64,000 nt of DNA from Cystobacter fuscus (GTDB lineage Bacteria; Myxococcota; Myxococcia; Myxococcales; Myxococcaceae). The first letter of the stretch is position 1. Each line of letters starts with the position of its first letter. Position numbers and translations under genes: made by a program. The stretch is taken from positions 6,448,001 to 6,512,000 of the forward strand of contig NZ_CP022098.1 in NCBI RefSeq assembly GCF_002305875.1, read 5' to 3'. Shown here one piece after another: positions 9,213 through 17,709 of this stretch. The notes under the pieces are model-generated. The model was not told where the DNA came from, did not search any database, and saw only the letters and a program-made list of their open reading frames with translations.

Positions 9213-9785
9213 TCAGCGACGGCGGGGGGCGGGGAAAATCTGCTCGACCTTCTTGTGCTCGCCACGCTCCAGGCGCAGCTTGAACACCTCGCGCTGACGC
9301 GGGGTGCGCAGCGTCTCCACGGTGACCTCGCGCATGCCCGGCTTGAGCGGATAGTGCACCAGGGGCAGCGGACGCTTGACGCGCACGCCATCGATGTAGG
9401 CGCGCGCCGGGCGGTTGGCCTCGAGGGTGATCCACGCCAGGTTGGCCTTGGAGGGCGCGGAAGCGGGCTCGAGGCTGGAGGCGGCGGGAGGCTCGGGGGC
9501 GGGCTCGGGAGGCGGGAGCGCGGGCGGCGGCGGGGAGATGGGCTGCACGGCGGGCGGCGGCTCCTGGAGGTACTGCTGCACGGCGCCGCTGACCGCGTCC
9601 ACCTTGGGATCCGTGTCCACCGGGGGCGGTTGGGAGAACTTCCACACCCCGAGGGCGAAGCACGCGAGGCCCACCAGCGCGATGGCGCTGGCCACGGCCA
9701 GCATCCGCCTCCGGCTCCACGCGTCCTCCAGGAGGTTGCGCTCCTCGGTCAACATGCGCTGGCGCTCGGCGAGCACCGCGGGCAT
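9213..9785 (-). CDS. Transmembrane/PEGA-like C-terminal part of the kinase-like gene (frame-shifted)
   Basis: This frame encodes a coiled region (AERQRMLTEERNLLEDAW), one transmembrane helix (MLAVASAIALVGLACFALGVW), a proline-rich linker, and a final domain of about 70 residues with the YIDGVRVKRPLPLVHYPLKPG pattern of PEGA-type domains. In the same frame, upstream of the first ATG, the sequence reads APEPTPAPEPAPPTATAPE, which continues the proline-rich linker of the kinase-like gene. The two frames meet at a run of five G (9837-9841 on the plus strand). One more base there would join them into a single protein of about 700 residues: kinase-like domain, linker, helix, PEGA. I therefore read this as the second half of one gene and not as an independent gene. 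Confidence 0.7.
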   Translation of the reverse strand: MPAVLAERQRMLTEERNLLEDAWSRRRMLAVASAIALVGLACFALGVWKFSQPPPVDTDPKVDAVSGAVQQYLQEPPPAVQPISPPPPALPPPEPAPEPPAASSLEPASAPSKANLAWITLEANRPARAYIDGVRVKRPLPLVHYPLKPGMREVTVETLRTPRQREVFKLRLERGEHKKVEQIFPAPRRR

Positions 9786-11329
9786 TTCCGGGGCGGTGGC
9801 CGTGGGGGGCGCTGGCTCTGGCGCGGGCGTGGGCTCGGGGGCGGCGCCGCGACACGCGCCGGCGCGGGGCGCGAGCGCAGCGGCGCGGTGTCGATCAGAT
9901 CATCCGTGTCCGGCCGGGCCACGGGCCGGGTGAAGTCCTCCACCACGCGCAGGCGGGGATTCCTGCCCGTGCGCGTCCCCTCCCGGGACGAGCCCTGGGA
10001 CACGGCCGCACGGCGGGACCTGACCGGCGCGGCGCCGGGAGGAGCCACCCAGGTGGGCGCCTCATCCCCCGGGGCCCCGAGGGGGCTCCTGCCCACGCTC
10101 GAAGGCGCGTCGTCCTCGCTCTCGGCGGACTCGGCGTCCGAGGGATGGATCAACACCCTGTCGCGGATGTGGGTATCCGCGGAGCCCGTCCGATCGAGCG
10201 TGGGGTGCCCGGAAACGGGAGGGGCGTGAAGGGCGGGCTCCGGCGGCGCGGGGGAGGGACCGCTCTGGAACGAGCCCGAGTACTCCTCGAAGGCGGGCGG
10301 CGCGTCCATGGTGTCCGCTTCACTGAGCGCCGGGCTGAAGGAGGGGCGCGCCACCACGGACTTGTCCAGGGCGTCCGCGCTCACCTGGGCCAGGGTCACG
10401 CCGGAGATGGGCGTGAGGGTGAAGCGCTCGGTGATGGGCACCGGGCCGGAGGCGCCGAAGGACACCTGGTTGGGCAGCAGCTCCGTCATGAAACGGCGTT
10501 GCTCCTCGGTGCCGGGCAGTCCACCCTGGTTGGCCAGGAAGCCGCGCAGCGCGGTGGCGAACTCGGCGCAGGAGCGGAAGCGCCGCGTGGGCGTGGGCTC
10601 CAGGGCGCGCAGGATGAGGGGATCCAACCGCGCGTGGACGCGCCGATCCAGGCGGCTGGGCGGAGGCAGTCCGGCGCGGCGGGTGCTGATGCCCCCCTCG
10701 GGAATGACGGCCTCGCGCAGGGTGAGCAGCTCGTAGGCGATGGCGCCGATGGAGTAGACATCCGAGAGCACGTCGGGCTCGCCCCCCCGCCCCACTTCCG
10801 GCGCCCGGTAGGCGCTGCGGCCGCGGCCCACGAAGGCGCGCTTGAGCTCCGGTACCGCCAGGAGCGCGTGGAGCGCTCCGAAGTCGCACACGTGGGGCGC
10901 GCCCGAGCGCGACAGCAGCACGTTGCCCGGGGTGAGGGCGCCATGGACGATGCCCTCCGCGTGGGCGCGCTCCACCGACTCGAGCAACTGGATGACGAGG
11001 TTGAGCGCGACGGCCGGCGGGAGGAGGACCTCCTTGGTGTTGAGCCGCTGCAGCGCGACGCCCAGGTTGGAGCCGTCCACCGCCTCGCGCACCACGACGA
11101 GCCGGTTCTTCACGAAGCCCACGTCCAGCACGTGGACGATGCCCTCGGAGCGCAGCGGGTTGAGCACGCTGTACGTCGCGGCGAGCGTGGTGGCGTAGCG
11201 CGGATCCGACGTCTTCGGGTGGAAGAGCTTGATGACCACCCCGGACCCACCGGGCTCCTGGACGGCGTCATACAGCTCGGCGAGCTCGCCGGCCTCGATG
11301 CGTCCATTCAACCGGTAGGCGCTGCTCAT
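9749..11329 (-). CDS. Serine/threonine kinase-like protein, probable pseudokinase
   Basis: Residues 1-270 have the bacterial Hanks-type kinase fold: Lys34 in VVIKLFHP, DFG at 149-151, APE at 176-178 and DVYSIGAIAYELL. The catalytic loop, normally HRDLKPxN, reads HGALTPGN (129-136), so both the catalytic Asp and the loop Lys are missing. The protein is likely a phosphotransfer-dead scaffold. Residues 270-500 are disordered and rich in Pro/Ser. The frame ends in an implausible arginine/proline/cysteine tail, because a G5 tract at 9837-9841 appears one base short of joining the helix-PEGA frame downstream. It is divergent from the pilus cluster across a 361-bp gap, and the NarL-type regulator follows in the same direction. 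Confidence 0.85.
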   Translation of the reverse strand: MSSAYRLNGRIEAGELAELYDAVQEPGGSGVVIKLFHPKTSDPRYATTLAATYSVLNPLRSEGIVHVLDVGFVKNRLVVVREAVDGSNLGVALQRLNTKEVLLPPAVALNLVIQLLESVERAHAEGIVHGALTPGNVLLSRSGAPHVCDFGALHALLAVPELKRAFVGRGRSAYRAPEVGRGGEPDVLSDVYSIGAIAYELLTLREAVIPEGGISTRRAGLPPPSRLDRRVHARLDPLILRALEPTPTRRFRSCAEFATALRGFLANQGGLPGTEEQRRFMTELLPNQVSFGASGPVPITERFTLTPISGVTLAQVSADALDKSVVARPSFSPALSEADTMDAPPAFEEYSGSFQSGPSPAPPEPALHAPPVSGHPTLDRTGSADTHIRDRVLIHPSDAESAESEDDAPSSVGRSPLGAPGDEAPTWVAPPGAAPVRSRRAAVSQGSSREGTRTGRNPRLRVVEDFTRPVARPDTDDLIDTAPLRSRPAPARVAAPPPSPRPRQSQRPPRPPPRKCPRCSPSASAC

Positions 11330-11690
11330 CCCTTCCTTTCACGCGGGCGGGGACGTCGGGGGGGCCGTGAGCGTGCCACGCCGGCTCATCCACCGGCAAG
11401 CAAGGACGCAGCGCCCCCCGCCTGGACGCTGTCATTCCGGTGCCTGCCCGTGCTTTGCTCCTCGAAACCCGGCGGAAGGCGGATTTTCCGGCCCCGCACG
11501 CGCTGCCGGGCTCCCCCTCCCCCGCCTGCCTGGCCAGACTTCCGGTCGATCCCGAACAGTCACTTCTTGACAGACTGTAAAGAGATGGGAGGATGGGAAG
11601 AGCTGGTATTTGCATGTGAAATGCGAAACTCGGAGTGTGCCCCCCGTCACCTTCCGAGGACCTCGCCCCCCACGCCGGAGAGGCTCCCAG
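11330..11690. other. Divergent intergenic region between kinase-like gene and pilus operon
   Basis: This 361-bp stretch has no convincing reading frame. Its right part (11550-11640) is A/T-richer than its surroundings and holds the candidate pilus promoter listed separately. The left part is G/C-rich and presumably carries the leader of the kinase-like gene. I saw no long inverted repeat. Confidence 0.5.
11567..11595 (+). promoter_or_regulatory. Candidate sigma-70-type promoter of the minor-pilin operon
   Basis: A perfect TTGACA hexamer at 11567-11572 lies about 120 bp before the pilX start. At 17-bp spacing the -10 position reads AGGATG, a poor match, so only the -35 element is convincing. 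No sigma-54 GG-N10-GC signature was found in the same stretch. Confidence 0.3.
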
Positions 11691-12506
11691 ATGAAAAAGG
11701 TGCGCGCAGGCCGACGCTCCCCCCGCGGCATGACGTTGCTCATCGCACTCGCGGTGATCTCGGTGGTGACGGCGGCGACGCTGGTCAGCCTGCGCGTGGT
11801 GAGCCAGGAGAGCGAGCTGCAGGGGCGCGAGCGGCACTCGCGCGAGGCGTTCTTCGCGGCGGAGGCGGGGCTGGCCGAGGGGCGCGAGGTGCTCACGATG
11901 CTGCTGTCCAAGCACAGCGACTTCGGTAACGAGAACTCCGCCTACCAGGGGAAGGCCTCCAACTTCACGGACGTGATGTTCAAGCTGGGCACGCTCATGG
12001 CCTCCAAGCCGGGGTACAACGCCCGGGGCGAGGTGGACGAGGCGAACTTCCCGGGTACCGGGCGCAGCTGGTACGAGGTCATCCCCAACACCCCCTATAC
12101 GTTGTTGCCGGGAGCAGGCCAGGCGGTGGATCCCAACGTGAGCACGGCCGCGAAGGAAACGCGCGCCATCAACAACAAGCCCTACCTGTCCTTCCCCGAG
12201 CAGCGCAACGTCACCTACCGGGTCTTCGTGCACGACGACGAAGACGAGGGCGCGTTCGTGGTGAATGATCCGCGCATCGACAACAACCACGCGGTGTGGG
12301 TGGTGTCGGTGGGTGAGGTGCGGGGCACCGGGGAAGTGGTGCTGGCGCGCTCGGTGGTGCGCGCGCTCGTGTTCGCCGACCCGGTGGCTCCAATCAACAA
12401 CGGCTGTGGTGGCGGCGCTCAGAAGGTCTGCGGCCCGGTCAGCAGCGCCAGTTCGATTCCGACGCCGAAGAACGACATCGATCTGTCCCAAGGCACGAAG
12501 CTCTGA
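11691..12506 (+). CDS. pilX: PilX-like minor pilin
   Basis: 271 residues from the ATG at 11691, with GGAGAGG seven bases upstream. It has a short basic leader and the prepilin cleavage context RRSPRG|MTLLIALAVISVVTA, then a long soluble domain containing the AEAGLAEGREVL segment typical of PilX/GspK-type proteins. Position +5 of the mature helix is Ile and not the usual Glu. Loss of Glu5 is known in GspK-type pseudopilins at the very tip of the fibre, so this subunit may sit at the pilus tip. It is the first gene of a six-gene cluster with a TfcP-like cytochrome, PilY1, PilV, PilW and FimU, and would join the priming/tip complex of type IVa pili in the inner membrane before assembly. Confidence 0.85.
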   Translation: MKKVRAGRRSPRGMTLLIALAVISVVTAATLVSLRVVSQESELQGRERHSREAFFAAEAGLAEGREVLTMLLSKHSDFGNENSAYQGKASNFTDVMFKLGTLMASKPGYNARGEVDEANFPGTGRSWYEVIPNTPYTLLPGAGQAVDPNVSTAAKETRAINNKPYLSFPEQRNVTYRVFVHDDEDEGAFVVNDPRIDNNHAVWVVSVGEVRGTGEVVLARSVVRALVFADPVAPINNGCGGGAQKVCGPVSSASSIPTPKNDIDLSQGTKL

Positions 12507-12538
12507 AGTTCCCCGTGGTTTTCCCCTGGAGGCCCGTG

Positions 12539-12877
12539 ATGAATCGCTCCTTCCCGCTCCTCGTCCTCCTGATGGCACTCCCTGCCAAAGCAGGAGATGC
12601 CAGCCATGGCAAGAAGGTCTTCACCAGCGCGTGCAGCAACTGTCACGTGGCCCAGCCCGCCCGGAATGATTCTCCGGGGGCCAAGGCCACGGACAACCTG
12701 GCCACGTGGCTGGCCTCGCACAAGAGCAGTGAGCTGCGCCAGTGGGTGAAGGATCCCTGGGCGGTGAATCCCAAGACGTTGTGTGATCCGAGGCAACTGC
12801 AGCCCAAGGACGTCGATGATTTGCTGTCCTTCCTGCGCGGTGCCCAATCCCCCGCCCCTTCCGCTCCCGCGCCCTGA
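12539..12877 (+). CDS. tfcP: TfcP-like periplasmic cytochrome c of the pilus cluster
   Basis: 112 residues, starting at ATG 12539 behind GGAGG. A signal peptide (MNRSFPLLVLLMALPAKAG) is followed by a single haem-binding CSNCH (residues 32-36). Where small class I cytochromes carry the Met axial ligand, this one has TLCDPRQL with Cys82, the only other cysteine in the mature protein. His36/Cys82 ligation is therefore likely. That matches what is known of M. xanthus TfcP, a cytochrome with unusual His/Cys ligation that helps PilY1 of pilus cluster_1 bind calcium and is not thought to transfer electrons. Position between pilX and pilY1 supports the assignment. It could instead be an ordinary cytochrome c, but nothing nearby suggests a respiratory role. 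Confidence 0.85.
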   Translation: MNRSFPLLVLLMALPAKAGDASHGKKVFTSACSNCHVAQPARNDSPGAKATDNLATWLASHKSSELRQWVKDPWAVNPKTLCDPRQLQPKDVDDLLSFLRGAQSPAPSAPAP

Positions 12878-12898
12878 CGGCCTCCAGGAGATACACGC

Positions 12899-15800
12899 AT
12901 GCACGCCTCACGCCCTACCCTGCTTCTGGGACTGCTGTGCGCCTCTTCGTCCTGGGCCCAATCGAGTCCGGGATCGCTCGAGCTCTGTCATGACGCCACC
13001 GAGCAGGACCGGCAGCCCGACTTCAAGGCCCTGGACTTCAAGGACCTGAGCTCCATCTCGCTCACCAAGGACAACCCGCCGGCGCTGCGCCTGGACACCA
13101 ACCTCGAGGTGCTCAACCCCGAGCGCATCTACTTCCCCTTCTCCCAGCAGGTGCGCGTCAGCTACCTGTACGAGGAGGCCGGCAACTCCACGGCGCTCGG
13201 CTACTTCTATTACAAGGACCTGGTCGACCGCGACTTCATCAACCAAGGCGCCAACCTGGCCGACAGCTCGGATGACACGCTCGCCGACAACGACGGCAAC
13301 GGCATCGCGGACTTCCACGAAGCGCTGTTCCAGATGACCGACAAAACCTCCCTGGACAGCTCGGGGCGGCGCTGCGGCAACAAGTTCGACTACACGTACG
13401 GGAGCAAGAAGACCACCCTCTACGTGCCGGAGCTGGCCTCGAAGGATTGCGGCGCCCACTTCACGGCCTCGACCACTCTCTCGAGCGGGCAGCCCGTGGC
13501 CGCCAACGCCACGCGTCCGAACATCACGGTCGGCCTGCTGGGCGTGGATGGCAACGCGGACAGCGCCGATCAGTTCAGCGACCGGGGCCTCTACCGCAGC
13601 GTGCCCAACCTGCTCGAGCCCCGCGACCCGAAGAACAAGAACGGGGGCATCGGCCACCTGGTCTTCCTGCACTCCGACGACGACAGCGACAAGAACACCG
13701 GCGGCAACCTGGGTCCGGTGGCGGACGTCACCAACTCCCTCAATGGCATTCCCGACTACAACGTCTCCGCCTATGACGCCGATGGCCGGCCCCTGTCCCC
13801 CGCGCCGGACAACACGCTCGAGCAGGAGAACGATCGCACGGTGAACCTGGGGGAGATCCAGGGCGACCGGGAGCTCGTCTTCTTCGCCGTGTCGTGGGGC
13901 TCGGCCGGGCACGGTCCGGTGAGCACCGGCAGCGCCAAGGTCTACCCCTGCCTGAGCTTCAAGGCCAACACCAACGTCTGCGCGCTGTACCTGAAGACGC
14001 CCACCTACGTCTATTTCTCCAAGACGTTCCTCAACCTGGATCAGAACCCCCAGCCCTCCACCACCAAGACGGTGGACGGCCAGAGCTTCAAGTCGGTGGC
14101 CGAGCTGGACATCGGCTGCGCCTACACCACCGACCAGAAGAAGTGCGAGCTGGGGCTGTCGGGCTGGCTGGACCAGGCGACGCTGGATCGCCTCAAGAAC
14201 GTGCCGGCCTACAACAAGCTGATCATGCCGCACGAGCGCGCGTTCGTGAAGGCGGACACCAGTGGCAAGGACCTGATGCCCCACGTGCTGGTGGGCGCGC
14301 CCTCCACCGACAAGTACCGCTGGGTGCTCGGCTTCGAGGACCTGCCCGGTGGCGGTGACCGCGACTTCAACGACGTGAGCTTCATGATCCACAAGTCCAA
14401 CGGCGGCCGGGTGCGCTCGGGCGTGGTGTCGGGCGATCTCACCCCGGACATCGCCCAGGACTTCACCATCACCGAGGTGACGTTCCGGGCCCAGGACGAG
14501 TCCTACTACGCGTCGAGCAGCACCGACGCGGCGTTCTGCAGCTCGCGCCCCGCGGGGGAGCAGCCGCGCATCCGCTACCAGGTCGCGCTCGACTGCAAGG
14601 TCTGCACGTCCAACTGCTCCTCGACCAGCCCGGTCATGACGGTCAACCCCAACCCCACCTGGGTGGACGTGCCGCTCGACTCCCCGCCCACCAACGGCAA
14701 GCGCGATCAGACGGTGACGCTGCGCGACTTCCTGGAGCGCAGCCTCACCGGCTCGCAGCTGTGCTGGCAGGCCATCATGGAGAGCAAGTACGACCAGTGC
14801 CAGCCGACCATCAAGAACATCAACGTCTACTACAAGGCGGTGAAGGCGGGAGACTACGGCCGTGCGGCCGTGTCCGCGGTGGCCAACACGGTCCTCTACG
14901 GCACCTTCGAGACGCCCGGCCGCAAGTGGTTCGAGCCCGGCAAGCAGCAGCCCTCCGTGCGCGTGGTGGATGGCCGGCCGGACCTGTCGGAGCGCGGCCA
15001 CCTCTACCTGCGCAAGCTCTTCCATCCGGAGCTGCCCACCAGCACCCTGACCACGAACGGCGTGCAGTGGGACAGCGGCGACAAGCTCGCGAGCGACCTG
15101 CGCTCCTCGAGCGCGCCGGATCCGATCAACTGGCGCAAGCTCATCACCATGAATCCGCAGGGTGAGCGCACCGAGTTGAAGAGCGTGCTGACCAACACCA
15201 ACGGCGGAGAGGCCTTCTCCAGCAACAACTGCGGAACGAACAACGGCGGCAACTGGGTGTGCGACCTGGATGCCAGCGGAGGCCCTCCCGACGACGCGGA
15301 CCGCGCGCTGCTGCGCAACTGGCTGTATGGCTGGGAGCGGCGCACCGGCGGCGCCCAGGACACCAAGCGCACCTGGGCCATGGGCGGCGTGCAGCTGTCC
15401 ACCGCGGCCATCATCGGCGCCTCCGCGATGCCCTCCTGGGTGTCGCTCGCCAAGGGCCAGGAGCAGAACGCCTACGTGAACAACTTCATGAAGGATCTGC
15501 GCGTGAGCGAGCGCTCCACCATGTCCTACGTGGGCTCCACCCAGGGCTTCCTGTATGGCGTGGAGGCCGGCGTGCTGCGCATGGGCAATGACGCCTGCAC
15601 CCCCACCACCGAGGCCAATGGCTACTTCAAGGTGAAGTCGTCGCAGAAGTGCCCCGCCAACCCCAGCGATCCCAAGCCCTACCCCCGCGAGTACGGCGAG
15701 GCCGTGGAGAAGTTCGCCTACATGCCGCGCAAGCTGCTGCCCTTCTACGTGGAGACCTACCTGCGTCAGGGCAATGGCAAGCGTGCCTCCGTGGACGCGT

Positions 15801-17167
15801 CTCCGACGGTGGCGGACGTGGACCTGGGCTTTGGCGCCTACGATCCCACCAAGGGCTTCTCCGCCAACGCCGTGTCCGACAAGGCGTGGACGATCGGCCC
15901 CAAGGACACGGTGGGCTCCACCGAGGGCGCCAAGACGGTGCTCGTGGCCCCCACCGGCCCCTCGCACAGCGTGGTGTTCGCGCTCGACGTCACCGATCCC
16001 ACCAGCAGCTCCTTCCCCCAGCCCATGTGGGAGTTCGACATGGCCTCGGACAAGGTCGACTTCGGCGGACAGACCGGCAAGCTCACCGTGGAGGACGCCT
16101 TCGACGACCTGGGCACCACGAGCACCCTGCTGCCGGACACGCGCGGCTCGCGCCATGCCCCCACCGTGGCGCGCATGGACTTCGGCCCCAAGGGCGGCCT
16201 GCGCTGGGTGGCGCTGGTGGGCACCGACTACGTCCCCAACCCCAACACCGCCGGATCGATCTTCCTGGTGGACGTGAAGACGGGCATGCCGGTGCAGGTG
16301 CCGGGCACGCAAGCGGCCACCAAGACCGCGGGCGTGATCCCCCTGGCCCTCAACGAGGGCATCTCGGGTGAGCCCCTGGCCGTGGACGCCAACGATGACG
16401 GCACCGCCGAGCTCATCTACGCCGCCACGACGCAGGGCAAGATCTACCGCATCGCCACCAACAAGGTGGACGCCGCGGGCGGCTTCGGCCGGGTGCTCCA
16501 GGTGTGCAAGATCGCGGACGTCCAGACGGAGCTGAAGAACAGCCCGAAGACCGAGTACCAGAACGAGGCGAAGTACCAGGGCGTCTACTCGACCATGTCC
16601 GCGACGCTTTACCGCGAGACCACGGGCAAGGGCGTGCGCCTGTTCGTGGGCACCGCCAACAACCCGGACATCTCCGACGAGCCCGCGGACCTGCTGAAGA
16701 CCCCGCCCCACGGCTACGTGCTCGCCTTCGAGGATCGCAACCCCACGGGCGCCAGCTGCAACACCGCCGTCCCCCTGTGGATCAAGCAGCTGGGCGTGGG
16801 TCAGATGGTGTGGGGCGGCATCGCGCTCGCCCGGGACAGCACGGGCAACGAGCTGGTCAACACCAGCACCGCGGTGGGCAAGGCGGCCAATGCCTGCTCG
16901 CTCAGCGGCACCGAGAGCGGCATGTTCTACAGCATCAACTCCGCGAAGCCGGAGCCGGACAAGCAGGCGACCGGCACCGAGCTGGGCGGCCACAGCCTGG
17001 CTACCCCGGTGATGCATGATGGGCACATGATCATGCTGACCGCGGACGGCAAGGTGCTGGTGCGGGGAGACCCGAAGAAGTGGAACAACGAGGCCAGTGG
17101 CTCCGGCGGGGGCCAGGTGCGTGTCCACATGTGGGACGCGGATCCCTCCGGTGTCGTGAAGCCGTGA
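12899..17167 (+). CDS. pilY1: PilY1-like pilus tip/priming protein with DUF4114-like domain
   Basis: 1422 residues with a signal peptide (PTLLLGLLCASSSWAQ). Around residues 129-140 is a DNDGNGIADFHE calcium-type loop. Around 473-500 is the DUF4114-like signature LGFEDLPGGGDRDFND. The C-terminal third, from about residue 900, has the repetitive layout of the PilY1 beta-propeller. It contains the loop D1163-x-N1165-x-D1167-x-T1169-x-E1171, the spacing of the PilY1 calcium site known from Pseudomonas aeruginosa. PilY1 proteins sit with minor pilins at the pilus tip, prime extension and mediate adhesion. The gene follows the TfcP-like cytochrome by 21 bp and precedes pilV by 14 bp. The protein is very rich in Asp/Asn/Gly. 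Intact, with no frameshift. Confidence 0.93.
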   Translation: MHASRPTLLLGLLCASSSWAQSSPGSLELCHDATEQDRQPDFKALDFKDLSSISLTKDNPPALRLDTNLEVLNPERIYFPFSQQVRVSYLYEEAGNSTALGYFYYKDLVDRDFINQGANLADSSDDTLADNDGNGIADFHEALFQMTDKTSLDSSGRRCGNKFDYTYGSKKTTLYVPELASKDCGAHFTASTTLSSGQPVAANATRPNITVGLLGVDGNADSADQFSDRGLYRSVPNLLEPRDPKNKNGGIGHLVFLHSDDDSDKNTGGNLGPVADVTNSLNGIPDYNVSAYDADGRPLSPAPDNTLEQENDRTVNLGEIQGDRELVFFAVSWGSAGHGPVSTGSAKVYPCLSFKANTNVCALYLKTPTYVYFSKTFLNLDQNPQPSTTKTVDGQSFKSVAELDIGCAYTTDQKKCELGLSGWLDQATLDRLKNVPAYNKLIMPHERAFVKADTSGKDLMPHVLVGAPSTDKYRWVLGFEDLPGGGDRDFNDVSFMIHKSNGGRVRSGVVSGDLTPDIAQDFTITEVTFRAQDESYYASSSTDAAFCSSRPAGEQPRIRYQVALDCKVCTSNCSSTSPVMTVNPNPTWVDVPLDSPPTNGKRDQTVTLRDFLERSLTGSQLCWQAIMESKYDQCQPTIKNINVYYKAVKAGDYGRAAVSAVANTVLYGTFETPGRKWFEPGKQQPSVRVVDGRPDLSERGHLYLRKLFHPELPTSTLTTNGVQWDSGDKLASDLRSSSAPDPINWRKLITMNPQGERTELKSVLTNTNGGEAFSSNNCGTNNGGNWVCDLDASGGPPDDADRALLRNWLYGWERRTGGAQDTKRTWAMGGVQLSTAAIIGASAMPSWVSLAKGQEQNAYVNNFMKDLRVSERSTMSYVGSTQGFLYGVEAGVLRMGNDACTPTTEANGYFKVKSSQKCPANPSDPKPYPREYGEAVEKFAYMPRKLLPFYVETYLRQGNGKRASVDASPTVADVDLGFGAYDPTKGFSANAVSDKAWTIGPKDTVGSTEGAKTVLVAPTGPSHSVVFALDVTDPTSSSFPQPMWEFDMASDKVDFGGQTGKLTVEDAFDDLGTTSTLLPDTRGSRHAPTVARMDFGPKGGLRWVALVGTDYVPNPNTAGSIFLVDVKTGMPVQVPGTQAATKTAGVIPLALNEGISGEPLAVDANDDGTAELIYAATTQGKIYRIATNKVDAAGGFGRVLQVCKIADVQTELKNSPKTEYQNEAKYQGVYSTMSATLYRETTGKGVRLFVGTANNPDISDEPADLLKTPPHGYVLAFEDRNPTGASCNTAVPLWIKQLGVGQMVWGGIALARDSTGNELVNTSTAVGKAANACSLSGTESGMFYSINSAKPEPDKQATGTELGGHSLATPVMHDGHMIMLTADGKVLVRGDPKKWNNEASGSGGGQVRVHMWDADPSGVVKP

Positions 17168-17181
17168 GGAAGGCGGCGAGC

Positions 17182-17709
17182 ATGAGGCGTCCCTCGCGGC
17201 GCCGGCGTGGCATCACGCTGCTGGAGACGTTGATGACCGCGGCGGTGCTCATCCTGGGCATCGGCGTGGTCGCCAGCACCGTGGTGTCCATCGTGCGGCT
17301 CAACCGGCGCAACCTCGCCCAGGCCCAGGCCTACACCATCGCCGAGTGGTGGCTGGAGCGCGTCACCCGCATGGGATGCAAGGCCGGCGAGCTCGAACCC
17401 TGCAAAGAAATCAAGGATTTGGATGATGACCCGCCCATCACCCTGTACTGGAACGCCAGCGGCATCCCCTCCGAGACGCCGCCCGTGGCCGGAGCAAACT
17501 CGGAAGTGGCGCGTCCCTACCGGGTGACGATCGACGTGGATCCGCCCTTCGAAGGCAATGAAAAAGGGAGTCCAGCCGTGGACCGCGAGGTCATCAAGGA
17601 TATGCCCTTGAAGAACACGCTCAACGTGCGGGTGACGGTGAGCTGGCAGGACGAGCTGAGCCGCGACGACTACCACGCCGTGGCGCTGCAGACGCGGGTG
17701 GGGCCATGA
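17182..17709 (+). CDS. pilV: PilV-like minor pilin
   Basis: 175 residues. The type III prepilin signal RRRRG|ITLLETLMTAAVLILG has the expected Glu at mature position 5, followed by a helix and a small beta-rich domain. ATG 17182 lies 14 bp after the PilY1 stop; an in-frame GTG at 17164 overlapping that stop is a possible alternative that would lengthen the leader by six residues. The 3' end overlaps pilW by four bases (ATGA), indicating translational coupling. It is expected to be cleaved and N-methylated by PilD and to join the minor-pilin priming complex with PilX, PilW, FimU and PilY1. Confidence 0.85.
   Translation: MRRPSRRRRGITLLETLMTAAVLILGIGVVASTVVSIVRLNRRNLAQAQAYTIAEWWLERVTRMGCKAGELEPCKEIKDLDDDPPITLYWNASGIPSETPPVAGANSEVARPYRVTIDVDPPFEGNEKGSPAVDREVIKDMPLKNTLNVRVTVSWQDELSRDDYHAVALQTRVGP

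Noticed and set aside
11585-11640. Possible sigma-54 promoter before pilX
   Set aside because: GG and GC dinucleotides are present but never at the required ten-base spacing.
12908-17128. A 1406-codon open frame antisense to pilY1
   Set aside because: Composition is that of a shadow frame (His/Val/Gly/Ala/Arg repeats), with no signal or motif, while the sense strand encodes a clear PilY1.
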